DNA of 64,000 nucleotides from Pholiota molesta. Its lineage: Eukaryota; Basidiomycota; Agaricomycetes; Agaricales; Strophariaceae. The notes beneath the pieces were generated by a model. It was not told the DNA's origin and ran no database searches. It saw only the letters and a list, made by a program, of their open reading frames with translations. Position 1 is the first letter of the stretch. The number at the start of each line of letters is the position of its first letter. The stretch lies in contig JACGCK010000077.1 of the NCBI GenBank assembly GCA_014925825.1, forward strand, positions 1-64,000, read 5' to 3'. Position numbers and translations under genes: made by a program. Shown here piece by piece: positions 37,143-47,846 of this stretch.

Positions 37143-39086
37143 ATGTGGAAAGGTACATACTCGAACTGTTAAAGCAAGCACCATATTCTCATCCTGAATA
37201 TTTGACTAGGGGCCTGGCGTTTAGGAAGAGAAAGGTTTCTATTGATCATGCCTTTTATGCTACTTGCATCCAACTTAAATCTACTTTTAAATTCATTATC
37301 CTCCAGTGGCAGTAAATCAACGAATCACCGAACTGAGACTCAGAAAGACAATTCCAAATCAAATAACAAGAACTCTACGGTTGAAGGCGACGACATCAAA
37401 GTAACCCTCAACTTACAAAACATATTCGCAGTGGAAAAAGATTCTGAGAAGGTAGCTAGCGGAAATACCCAGTCGTTGTCTAGATCCGACGTGTGTGGAT
37501 TATCATTTATCGTACCCCAAACCAAGACTTGCTCATCCCTTAAATTTCAGGTTCAATCAGATACCAACAGCAGTCCGAGACCTTTATCTGCGACAATTAA
37601 TTGTAACGTATTCATTATCCTATGCGTTTATCACTATAACTGACTAAGAATCGATAATAACGCACAAAATTAAGCACAACGTGGCGCTGTACCAACGAAG
37701 TCAACTGCTACACTTTTCCAGCCCACGGCAAGCAATGTCGACGTCCGAGAAGTCCTACAGGCATCAACGTCACGCCCAGAAAATTCAGCAGGGAGGAGGT
37801 TATCTAGTACTGAAACAGTTGGCCAGTCGCTCTGTAGGTTTTCCTTAATTGTTTTCATATACAAAATTCAAGTTTATCTTTTACTATAGACTCGGTTTCT
37901 GAATACCCGGTACCAAAGCCTATAACATCTGAGGTATTGCGCTCCTTTTCTTTATTGTTTAAAGTACTCAATTGGATGTGCAGAACATACGGAAACATCT
38001 CCCAAAGGATACGGACGAGTACATCCAAGCCTACATGTCCTGCTCCGAACTTCTTGGATCAAATGCAATGGTCCCTCTCTGGAAACCTTCGCCCAGTGAT
38101 AAAAGCGACGCTCGTAAGTGGAGGCATCACGTTTATGTGGGCGATGTCGGAATCTTTAATGCAGAAGGGGGGTTTGATACCCTTTTCAACATTTTCAACT
38201 CAAAAATCCGTAATCGAGATGGCGGATACGAGCCTCCCAGCGATTTCGTACCTTATCCAAGATCTCTGGAGGAAATGAGCTCGGATTTTTTTGACTTCCA
38301 ACGATCTACGTTGCCGGGGGCCAAAGGCGTAAAAGTGGTCAGATTTGCGGCGGTTTCTAAGTCTCACTCAAAGCAAAGGTATTTCATTATTCATTCAAGG
38401 TATAGAACACAATCACTTACTGAATATATAATACTGGGTCTTCTAGTCACTCACGCGCAACAAACTCTTATCAAGCCAATAGTTCCAATTGCTCCGCCAT
38501 CTGTCTACGTACAGGGTTTCTTAAAGTTAGCTTAAAGGGTTGGGAAAGGCCCAGAGTTCTCGAATATATACGAGACCACCAAGATTCATGGCAACGCCAC
38601 GTAGAGGAGACAGCCGGAACACACTTCCGCGATCGCCCATTGCTGGTCATTTGTGCAACATGGCGAACACAAAGTTATGCTCTAGCGACGGGAAGTAGAC
38701 CATGGCCACAAAAGTGCCAAGGAATCATAACACTCCAGGAGTCGGTTGAGGGCGGCCACACAAACTATCAATGGGAGGTCGCTGGCGATAATCGCATTTT
38801 TACCCAATTCGGTCCATCTATCCAGCTCAAAGAAAATCAAGAGTCCTATTTCGCGACTATCGATAAAACAGAAAATCCGAAATATAGTGCTGCTGCTCGT
38901 AAGGAGATAGAAGAATGCCACTCTGTGGCGATTGCAGTTGTTGGCCTCCGAAAGAGGGGGTGGATACGGGGCGGGTCTGTGAAATCGGGAAGGAGCAGTA
39001 AAACGACGATCAGACCGCTTTGGGCTAGAATGAGCAGCTTACCGACTCATCTGGATTCCTCTATACAGGAGGAAGTAGAATTTTAG
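37143..39086 (+). CDS. Type I GDVG-family protein A4
   Basis: Eight exons add up to 1,509 bases in frame, 502 residues: 37143-37152 (ATGTGGAAAG), 37210-37234, 37307-37490, 37551-37602, 37675-37833, 37890-37933, 37984-38378 and 38447-39086. The start reads MWKGAWRLGRE. Exon 3 has the motif KSNNKNSTVEGDDIKVTLNL (residues about 32-51). Ser/Thr/Pro-rich linkers follow, then NIRKHLPKDTDEYIQAYM, GDVGIFNAEGGFDTLFNIF and the second domain (HQDSWQRHVEE, ATWRTQSYALATG, GLRKRGWIRGGSVKSG). No signal peptide or membrane helix is present. It is the best-resolved type I model. Confidence 0.78.
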
Positions 39087-40580
39087 CTGTTGATTGATCC
39101 CATTGATCCCAAAATACAATTGTTTATTACAAGTTTTGGAGGATGCGGCAAATAATATGAAACAAACTTTCAATCCATGCAGGTGGTTGCAGCATGACAC
39201 AAAATACAATAGTTGGTCGAGACCAGGTTTCTGCAAAGACAAAGAGAGTATTATCAGAAACATGCGAAGGAAACACCAGGAAAGAAGGAAGAAATAACAT
39301 ACAACTTCATCATTGTTCTGCGGCGGTAAGACTCGAGTCTACAACATAAATGGTCAATTGGTTCTCAAGATTTCAAATCACAACCACGGCCTACGCTGAT
39401 TTCGGTAACCCATATTTTCGATGCCCATAGCACTCCGACTTCCATCATCAAGAAAGCTTCGGGACAGGAGTCGGAAAGTCGATGAAGAAAAAACCAATAA
39501 ATCCGAAGATCACTCGATGAAAGCAGTGAATATGGAACAATGAGGAACAGCTTCATGGAACAGTTGGGGGTGTCCTAACAAGAGCATGGTTCTCCGGTTT
39601 GACGCCTTGTTGATATCTTGAAGCACCCCAAGTCCAGGAGCACAGTCTGGGGAAGTTATTGAGTAGATTCCTGTAGATTCTAAAGGTAGTTTGGTTAGGG
39701 TACAAAATAGAAGAAGAAGATAAAGGTTCGTACATATCTCGATTGACAAGCGGAGACCGACAGAAGTAGAACGGCTGGTATTGGGCTGGTACATGGTGGA
39801 AAGCGTCTTGATTTTGCTCCAGAGAGATGGGCGGTACACGCGACTGTGCTGCTTCAAGCTTCAATTGCGATACTAGAGATGGAGGCCCTCGGGCAGATAA
39901 TAATGCAGGATCGAACGGCGGAATGAGAGCAAACGAAATACCCTGGAGACGCGGGATTCGAGCAGTGGCTGAACTCTAATTTCTCTGAAACAGCAGGGCC
40001 AGCACATTTGCGTGGTTCGCACAAGGATGTCAACCGGTTGGATGTCAAGTAACCGCACTCTGTCAAACACCCACTCACGACTTCCCTCCCAGTCTGCGTA
40101 GAAATTACCCTGGGTCGATTCAACCATTGATTAGGACGCGCGCATGGAATATTGTCCAGTAAGGTTAATTTATGCCTGCCGTCTGTCTTCTTGATTAACC
40201 TCACGCTCTATGGATCGCAAGTTGTGGATCCTAGCCAACTCGACGCAGAGACGGTTGAAATTGGATTATGTTGGCCGACAGCTTCATTCAACTCAAGATG
40301 AGCCACGGCCATGCAATTAACGATGCACAATCGAAATCACCTATGTTTTCACTGACATTCCATCTGGGGTGCGGATGTCCCTGTTCACCCCATACCCTTG
40401 TCTATGCTCATGGAACTCATCAGGGACCTGTAATCTGGTAAATACTTCAGCATGAAAGTCATTGCGACGTTCAATGACATTGCCAAACTCATTAGAGCAG
40501 GCTCAAACGTGTTATAGTTATAACTCATGAGGTGCGTGTCTATCAATGATGTATAATACTGGGTTGATTGAACTTCTCGT
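39087..40580. other. Intergenic region with unrecognised open fragments
   Basis: Minus-strand fragments are open at 39873-40127 (starts MVESTQGNFYADWEGS) and around 39553-39864 (PPISLEQNQDAFHHVPAQYQ). They might be exons of one small gene, but I cannot join them in frame and know no domain. Otherwise nothing is supported. Confidence 0.3.
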
Positions 40581-42020
40581 AACAGGATGGCATCAACACC
40601 CTCTCAATTTAATTGCGCTGCGCATGAGGAACACATTGACTGGTTGGAATCGCGTTTCGGGCTTGAGCATCATGCGTTCGCTAGGTGAGTGACTTAGCAG
40701 ATCATAGCTACATTTTCTCACTTAGCGCCAGTGGAGAATCCAGTTATACAGGCTGTGCCTGGCGAACTCAACCATTCGTCAAGTCTCAAGAGGACCTCAG
40801 GTTTCCGTCATAACATCTCTTTCGAAGCAACACTGGCAAACATGGTATCAGCGCCGTCATGATGAATACCAGGCTCTTATCAGAGCGAGGCTGCTCCGAA
40901 CCACAACAAGGCGCCAAGCCCCAGAATGCTCCAGGAAGGGTGTATCTGGCCCGGCATCCAAGCTCGGGATAATCATCCCTCAACTCGAATATTCCGGGCG
41001 CATGATGCGTTTGTACACAGGAAGAACGAGACAGTAGCCTGAGCCGAGCACCCAAGCCTAGGGTCCGAGCGCATATACTCGATATTTCCAAACAAGATGA
41101 AAATCCTGTTGGGTAACATGAGCTTGCGTCGGACAGTGCCTAGTCTCAGTGGTCCCTTCTCAGCCTACGGATTGCATTTGCGGCCGAAATGGAAGATATG
41201 GATATACGATCTGGTGGGCTTGTAATCTTATCACTTACGCCGACGGCCAGAGAGGTGCGTGAGTTTGATCACGAGTTTTCGATGCGAGCTGACTTTCGCG
41301 TGTCTGCTGGGTTTCGCTGTTGCAGCAAACGCGCAATGACCATGCAGGAATCATTTTCTCCCCAGGTCAGCTATCATCCGTAGGTAAAAATTGACTTACA
41401 GTTATACCCTTGGTAAATTCATCGCCATCACTCCTCGGTGTCGTGCTGATTTTTTTCTGTGCCAGCCACTCGTAAGGTCGACACGAACTTGAGACAGGAC
41501 TTCCTCAGCAAGTCCTGGTGGTCGGTAGAAAACATAACCCAAGCGATGCTGGCACAAACTCACTAGTACGTCGCCCAAGTGAGTCTCATGCATCGGTTCA
41601 ATGTTGATAATCAGGTAGGTACCCAAGCAGAACGCGTCAATGGCACGAACCATGGTGCACCTCAACGACGCGAAGGCGACTGCCAATGGCTCTCATCTTT
41701 CCAAGCTTCAGAGTTTAGTATGTCGCCAGAGCCAGACAATCGAATCAAGATGATCATCACGTACACCTGTGGCGTCCAACGTAATGGCAAAATTGAATTT
41801 CGCGGCGTATCTATCGCATATATGCTCCAGTCCATCGAGTAAGGACAGCGTGTCTTGATGTCAGTCTTCTCAGAAGGTATGATGTACGAAAGGTTTGGGC
41901 GGCGACCAGGAAGATGAATTTGAGGGGCAGGAGGAAGGGGCGGCAGAGAGACGGCAAAAAGTAAACAACAAGGTCAAGCCAAAGGCTAACGCCGAATCCC
42001 GGTGATTATATAATTTTCCT
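40580..42020 (+). repeat. Decayed segment, right copy of a same-orientation duplicated pair
   Basis: This is the partner of 28700-29900. It starts with an open exon MASTPSQFNCAAHEEHIDWL (ATG near 40588) that ends at a GTGAGT donor near 40685. An open stretch follows with SKQHWQTWYQRRHDEYQALI (about 40805-40870), but the exons do not join cleanly. No known domain is seen. It may be a decayed or partial gene. Confidence 0.55.
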
Positions 42021-42150
42021 CCTAGCCCCTGAACCATTTATTCAAGTTCTGCACCTTCAATCAACAGCTGTTCTCATTTAGAATTCGTTTTATCAGACAA
42101 TCTGCAATATGTACACTCTGTGAGGTCGAAAGACTCGAACTGGCGTTAGA

Positions 42151-42516
42151 TTAGCAGGACACGGGTGAATGAGCGCCAGAGCCCCGGATAATATAGGGGA
42201 AAATTAGGCCGAATTGCTGATGCCAAACAAAAGCGGTTTCATGCTGCGGCTCTATCCTGGCTGCATCATCGCCCTCATTTCTCATTATTTCCATGTCTGG
42301 TACATAAAATACACAGAATACAGGTTCTCGGTCTAAATATCGGGGTTTCTGACCGTGAGTAATCACCCAATCCTCACAATACATATGTGATGACGCGCTT
42401 TGCACTGGCAGCTCGAGTTTGACTACAATCTCGCCTCCATCGAGGCAAAACGCAGAATACACGGTTGTGGGAATTCGATCCGTGTCTATTTCACTCGTCA
42501 CCCGGATCTGTGGCAT
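42151..42516 (-). CDS. Possible small hypothetical protein
   Basis: This uninterrupted frame of 121 residues runs from ATG at 42516 to a stop at 42151, head to head with RGP1 (70 bases between starts). Composition is balanced (segments MYCEDWVITHGQKPRYLDRE and HETAFVWHQQFGLIFPYI), which is unusual for a chance frame. No homologue or domain is recognised. It could also be chance antisense to the RGP1 leader. Confidence 0.25.
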   Translation of the reverse strand: MPQIRVTSEIDTDRIPTTVYSAFCLDGGEIVVKLELPVQSASSHMYCEDWVITHGQKPRYLDREPVFCVFYVPDMEIMRNEGDDAARIEPQHETAFVWHQQFGLIFPYIIRGSGAHSPVSC

Positions 42517-42586
42517 ACCGAAGACAGGACCATTGGCTTGGTCTCAATTACCAGGATTCTAACTCTGTTGCCTCTTGGCCTTCAAG

Positions 42587-45500
42587 ATGCCTGGATTGAC
42601 CGTCACTGACACCGACTCTCCTGTGCGCGTCGTCGTAACGCCTTCACAATCGTCCTATTTCGCAGGCGAACCTTTCTCTGTTACAATCACATTCACCAAC
42701 ACACGCTCGCCGGAGGCGGGTCCGTCTAAAGCACCGTCTCATGGCCACAAACGCGGCGCACACTCGATCAGTTCTGCACCTCTCGCTCGACCGCCGACTT
42801 CACCTGGGACACCACGTAGCGCCCTGCCTACCGCTTCGATTCGAGCGAAGGCCGTCGATGAGTTGCCTCGGAGGAAAGGACTCATAGGAAAACCGAAACC
42901 CATCACGACGACTCTTCCACAAAACTCTGAGCCCCTGCCAGATCTAATCGAACAACGGAGGAAGAGACAGCTGTTGCCGAAATCACTTTCTGTGTCCATC
43001 TCGCCCTTCGAATTCGAGAATGTGTTGGATGAGAGTATAACGGCCTCATCTGCACCCTACTCACAGCGATCCTTTCAACATAGTCAGTCTCATTTTATTT
43101 TTTGCTTGAATAATTCCACGGTCCTGACGACCTATCAGCGCCAACGACTCCACATGTCCCATCCCCTCTTACGCGTACGGACACGCTCCCACTCTCCTCT
43201 GACCACCCGCATGCGCGAAAACAGTCCGTCCTCGACGGCACATTCTCGCTAGACGTTCTCTCGGCGACCACCTCTGTACCACCCTCGCCCTACACACCCA
43301 CCTCGTCCACCTCCACATTTTCATTGGCTCTTGATCCCATAGCAGAAGCAGCCCTATCGCCCTATCCGTCTACCCCAGCCATTGGGTCGCCAACGATTGA
43401 GCCGGTGGCATTCCCACCTCCTACTCCCACCAACCCACCGGCGATCAGTAACAATAGTGTATACGCCTACCCACCTCCGCCTCCACGCCAGACGGGGCAC
43501 CACCGACCGGCACCCATAGGCCTAGGTCAGCCCTCCTCGAGTTCGCGGCACGTCCAGCCCCGCACGGCTTTCGCCTCCACCTTCCCACCCAGCAGCACCG
43601 AGCTGATCCTGTACTCGTATGTGCAGCTGACCGGGACGATGGTGCTGACGCCCGTTCCCGGTGCGCTGCCGACGCCGGAGCAGGCGCAGACGCTGAACGC
43701 GCTGCGTGCGGGGCTGCTGAGCCGGTCCGTGCTGGGCGGGGGCAGCATGGACATCACGGCGACGCTGCACCCGCCGACGACGCCCAAGCTGCGGCAGATG
43801 CGGACGCACAGCCGGTCGTCGTCGTTCTCTGCGGGCATCCTCTCGATGCTCTCGCCGAGCGCGCTGGTGTCGTCGGTGTCTGCGTCCAGTCCGACGCCAA
43901 ACCCTGCGTATTCGCCGGCGGCGAGTGCAGGCACGCGGTGGCGGTCGTCGTCGTCGTCTTTTTCGTATGCAGCGTATACGCCGAAGGGTACTCCAACGTC
44001 AGCAAAGTTCCCGAATAGCGGCAGTAGTCCGGGTGTCATTGGATTTGGAAGCCCACCGGTACCAGAGATTGACCCGGAAGAGCCTCTGCCGACGTTTGAG
44101 ATTCAGCCGGCGATGTTGGCTGTGGATCTGACCCTTGCACCAGGAGAATCGCGAAGTTGTATGTTCTTCCTTTTTTGCTGCCGTCTCGCTGTTGTTGTGT
44201 TAATTGCATCGTTTCTGTTTTTTTCTTTCTTTTGCAGACACCTATACCATCAAACTTCCAGACAACTTGCCGCCAACGTTCAAGGGAAAATCGCTCAAAT
44301 TCTCATATGAGCTAGTGGTGGGTACTTGTCGCGCCGGGCCGACAGGCAGCGGTGGCGGCGTCAGTGCCAACAGCATCAGCAGAGTGATGAAGGTGCCAAT
44401 ACGGCTGTACAACCATGTCACTGGTATGGTCCTCTTGGTCTTCTCAACCCATGGCTCAAACTCCCGTTTATACTAGTCGGTCGTTCGCTGAAGCCATATG
44501 ACCTGTTATGGCCGATCAGCAGACGTCAGGACGTGGGTATGCCGGGACGGAGGCAAAGTCGTGGAAGAACTAAGGGCCTGACACAGCGGAAGGACACCTT
44601 GTAGGCCTGACTCGACTGCCATCATGTATGTATTGGTTTTTCCCATCTGTCTTGATTGTTGCTAATAACGATCCTTTCATCCAGCCTCCTCGTTGCCGAC
44701 AATACCTTCGGGAATACGTTGGACTCTATTCGGGATTATGCACGATCATTGCTCGCTTCCTTACCAGAACCTTCGTGATGATGATGAAGGCAAACGGTCT
44801 TCGGCAAGGGGAAAATGACAGCTGCGCCCTCGAAGGGTCTAGCAGTGGTGCTTATGATGAATCAATAAAAACGGTGTTGCAAGTCAGGTCATGGTAAAAT
44901 GCCAATGGAATGGAGCTGCGACATGGCGCGGGATGCTTCCATTGGCATCTGATGGCGCAGAGGAGCTAAAAGGGTGAGAATGATAGGGAGAAGGTAGATG
45001 AGGGTGGTTTGACGGGTTGCAGGGAGGCCGTTGAGACCCTGACTCGGAATCCCAAAAAATGTAAGACGATCAAAACTTGCCTGTTCCCATTAGATCATTA
45101 TGCTGATGCATTTTTTTTTTATTAGGCTCATACGATGTAAAAAAGAAGGCGTAAAGTCGCTGTGCTCACTTTTACGAAGTCAGCTTACCGGCTTGGAGAA
45201 ACAATTTCTGGGGTTGTGGAATTGAATGAACGGACTAGCAGAGCGCGAGTGCTCAAGGTGCTTTTTTACTTTACTCATAGAAAGTGCAGGTTGCTCATAC
45301 ATTTAATCTTTTTTGATTATTATAGCTCTCAGCTATACTAGAATCGCACGAAACTCTCCCATCATCCATATCGCCGTCCTCAAGTGCTCGACATCTCCGT
45401 CGATCACATGCCGAACATCATTCTTCGTTTACACTGAACACCCTCCGGACAACATTCTCACTAGACATCCCATCCGACGCGAGCCCCGCATTCCAAATCC

Positions 45501-46103
45501 GCGTCGGCACACCTCCAAATCCACCCACATCACCCAACACCACAACCACGCGCCGCCCATCCCAACACCAGGCGGCCTGGAGTGGAAAGTGCGCCTCTGT
45601 CTCCTCGTCGCCATCGCGTCCGAGACATCCATCCCCGGGCCGCAAGCGTGCGGTTCAAGAGCCTCGTCCGCGACGGCCCGCGCGGCGAATGGGGCTCGTC
45701 GTGGCGCGCCACGCCGACGCACGCGCCCCTCGAAAAACCCAACCTCCGCGCGGAGCCGAGGCCGCAAGGAAGCGCCAGGCCGCGCAGCAGACGCGCGCGT
45801 CGCCGCGCACGTGGTCGCGCTACCTCGTGTCGTCGATCCTGTATGGCAACCTCAGCGCGGACGCGGAGCGGGAGTACCATGATGGGGATATCATGGACGA
45901 CGAGGAGGGCGAGGGCGCGGGCGGGTATGATGGGATCATACCGGACCTTGCGGGCGGGGTGGCACGGGGGTGGATTATGCGGGCGGGGAGGAGGGCTGGA
46001 GGAGTGTAAGCTGGAGACGGTGGAGTGCGAGGTGCCGGTGAAGGTGTTCCCTGGGAATACTGCGTTCAAGGCATTGGATGTGGTTTTGATGTTTGATGCT
46101 TGA
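42587..46103 (+). CDS. RGP1: Rgp1-like subunit of the Ric1-Rgp1 exchange factor, frame broken in the second half
   Basis: The start is MPGLTVTDTDSPVRVVVTPS at 42587. Exons 42587-43082, 43139-44158 and 44238-44423 are clean and join in phase. They hold the arrestin-like Rgp1 start (YFAGEPFSVTITFTN), a long Ser/Pro-rich insert and YTIKLPDNLPPTFKGKSLKF, then VGRSLKPYDLLWPISRRQ. Further on the family motifs are all present but in different frames: DNTFGNTLDSIRDYARSLL (44.7 kb), GCREAVETLTRNPKK (45.0 kb), TSRARVLK (45.27 kb), FSLDIPSDASPAFQIRVG (45.46 kb), GGLEWKVRLCLLVAIASE (45.57 kb) and ECEVPVKVFPGNTAFKALDV (46.03-46.09 kb). Two shifts fall at A-runs (45139-45144 and 45153-45155). Ric1-Rgp1 activates the Rab Ypt6 at the Golgi. 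I favour assembly indels over a true pseudogene. Confidence 0.8.
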
Positions 46104-47846
46104 TGCTTGGGAGGGATTTTTGGCTTGCATGTTGTTATTGAGGAGGATGGTCGTTTATTTGTATCTTATTACGCTGATGATAGACGACTCAGAGGATAAT
46201 GTCTCTGGGTGTTCGTTTATGCTATTTTCTTTGTTGGTTCATTGCGCATTTGACTATCGCATTCTCTTTTACATTTATGACTTGAATTAACATTTTTATA
46301 TGCATTGTACTACTATTTTATCCATCGTTCTGTTCTCTGCGTCCTGTTAAGTAGTGAAAGAGAAACGGCGCTCGATACCTACGCATGGGCCTCAGTCGCG
46401 GCAAGATTTCCTAAAGATTCAGACGGAACAACCGTAAGATTAATGCAGCGGGAAAGAAACTTCGTTCTGGTCATCAGCAGATATGTATGTATGCACTTAG
46501 CATGGATACTTATACTCGACTGCAACTCGACTGGTTGCGCAACATGCCGCAACATGAGAACTGACAAGAACGGAGCATTCTCAGGCGGTCCCAGTGGATA
46601 GGATGTGGATGTTTGGACACCTGCGAGCGCTTCTTTTGTATGGCGCTCGGACCCGAGGGCCTGGTGAAGCCATTTTTTCTCCCATCCTCTGTAGCCAAGT
46701 GATATTGGCGTTCAATTATGGGAATTTGATGTCCAAATGTCAAGTCTTCGAAGTACTTAATCTCCAGTTTTATATTCATGTCGTGAAGGTGCGTGCATAT
46801 GCTTCTATTGATTTTTAAGGAAATGTTTGGTCGACTGTTACAAAGGTTGCAGTGAGTTGAGTAGCAATTCCGTGCACTGGCACGCGTCCGCACGTATGTC
46901 GTTTTCTTCATAATTTCGCCGTTAATACTGATGCATTGACGCCTTACTGTGAAGGTTCTCGTGTATCTGACATTGACGTCCACATCTTTTGATTCAAGCT
47001 CGTAGCACTCATGGGGAGCAAGCAGTGATTCTGAAGGAGGTGGTAAGTGGTCCTAAAATACGTATTCTGATAGAAATCTTATCTATTTGGAGTCTGCAGT
47101 CACCAGTGTACCCCATCTCTGGAGCCTGGTACTGAGACCGCATCTTTTTGGTGTTTTTTGGCTGCATGCAAGGCTTCGCGCAACTAGAGATGACGGAGCT
47201 GATGGTCACAAGATCCTTTTTATGGTCTAAAAGAGTACGAGCGCTTCTGCGAGTGGGAGTTGGCGAGAGTTGGAGACCGAGCCCTGTCCATGGGCTTCCC
47301 CGGCATTGTCAGTGGCATGGGCGTGGGCTGGTGGCGAGTCGAAGAGCCCTGAGAGCGGGATTAGAAGGTCGGGTGATAGAATGGGTGTGGACTGGGGATT
47401 TGGAAATGAATGGTGTGGGGCATGTGATGGTGGAGGTAGCCGAGCGGGGTCAGCTGGGGCCTGGCCATAACTCCGCTCCCAGGGCGCTTTCCTCTATACC
47501 TTCTCTCTTCTCAACTCCATAGACGCCCCCGCCTTACCCTATAGACAAAGACTCTGCTATTCTCTATTCAACGACAAAAGTCTAAGAAGACAACACCCAA
47601 TATTAGATCCGGAAACGCCACTCCACCCTTTAATTTGGTTACGATTTTTGTTCGTTGCGTCGAGGTACGTCGCACATGCACTTTTCTTTGCTTGCTCTGA
47701 CACAAAACCACGCCAGTAGATTCATAGAACTCTTGAACCGTCAACGAGAGCCTTCGAGACAGCCCCAATCGCTGGAATTGTGCTAAACTGGCCACCGTCG
47801 ACCCCATGAACGACTTCTCAGCCTTGGGAGGCATTCGCAGATCAGA
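46104..47846. other. Intergenic region between RGP1 and the PSP1-domain gene
   Basis: About 1.7 kb. Long open frames occur (46510-46983 minus, 47148-47522 plus) but their composition does not look like protein and no domain fits. The right end must hold the promoter of the PSP1-domain gene, with long pyrimidine-rich stretches near 47490-47580. Confidence 0.35.

Noticed and set aside
37241..37306. Hydrophobic stretch MPFMLLASNLNLLL read as a signal peptide for A4
   Set aside because: This is intron 2. The other type I genes have stops or no such stretch here, and the spliced frame closes exactly without it.
43522..44039. Long minus-strand frames antisense to RGP1
   Set aside because: They are shadows of the GC-rich Ser/Pro coding exon on the other strand.
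45313..46069. Several overlapping frames on both strands in the RGP1 3' half
   Set aside because: Each piece is either RGP1 in a shifted frame or antisense to it; none is a separate gene.
46510..46983. 157-codon minus-strand open frame
   Set aside because: Composition is irregular (many Cys, His, Arg), no domain, no splice partners, and it lies opposite other unrelated frames. Probably chance.
47148..47522. 124-codon plus-strand open frame upstream of the PSP1-domain gene
   Set aside because: GC-rich repetitive composition and no recognisable domain. It probably reflects base composition.
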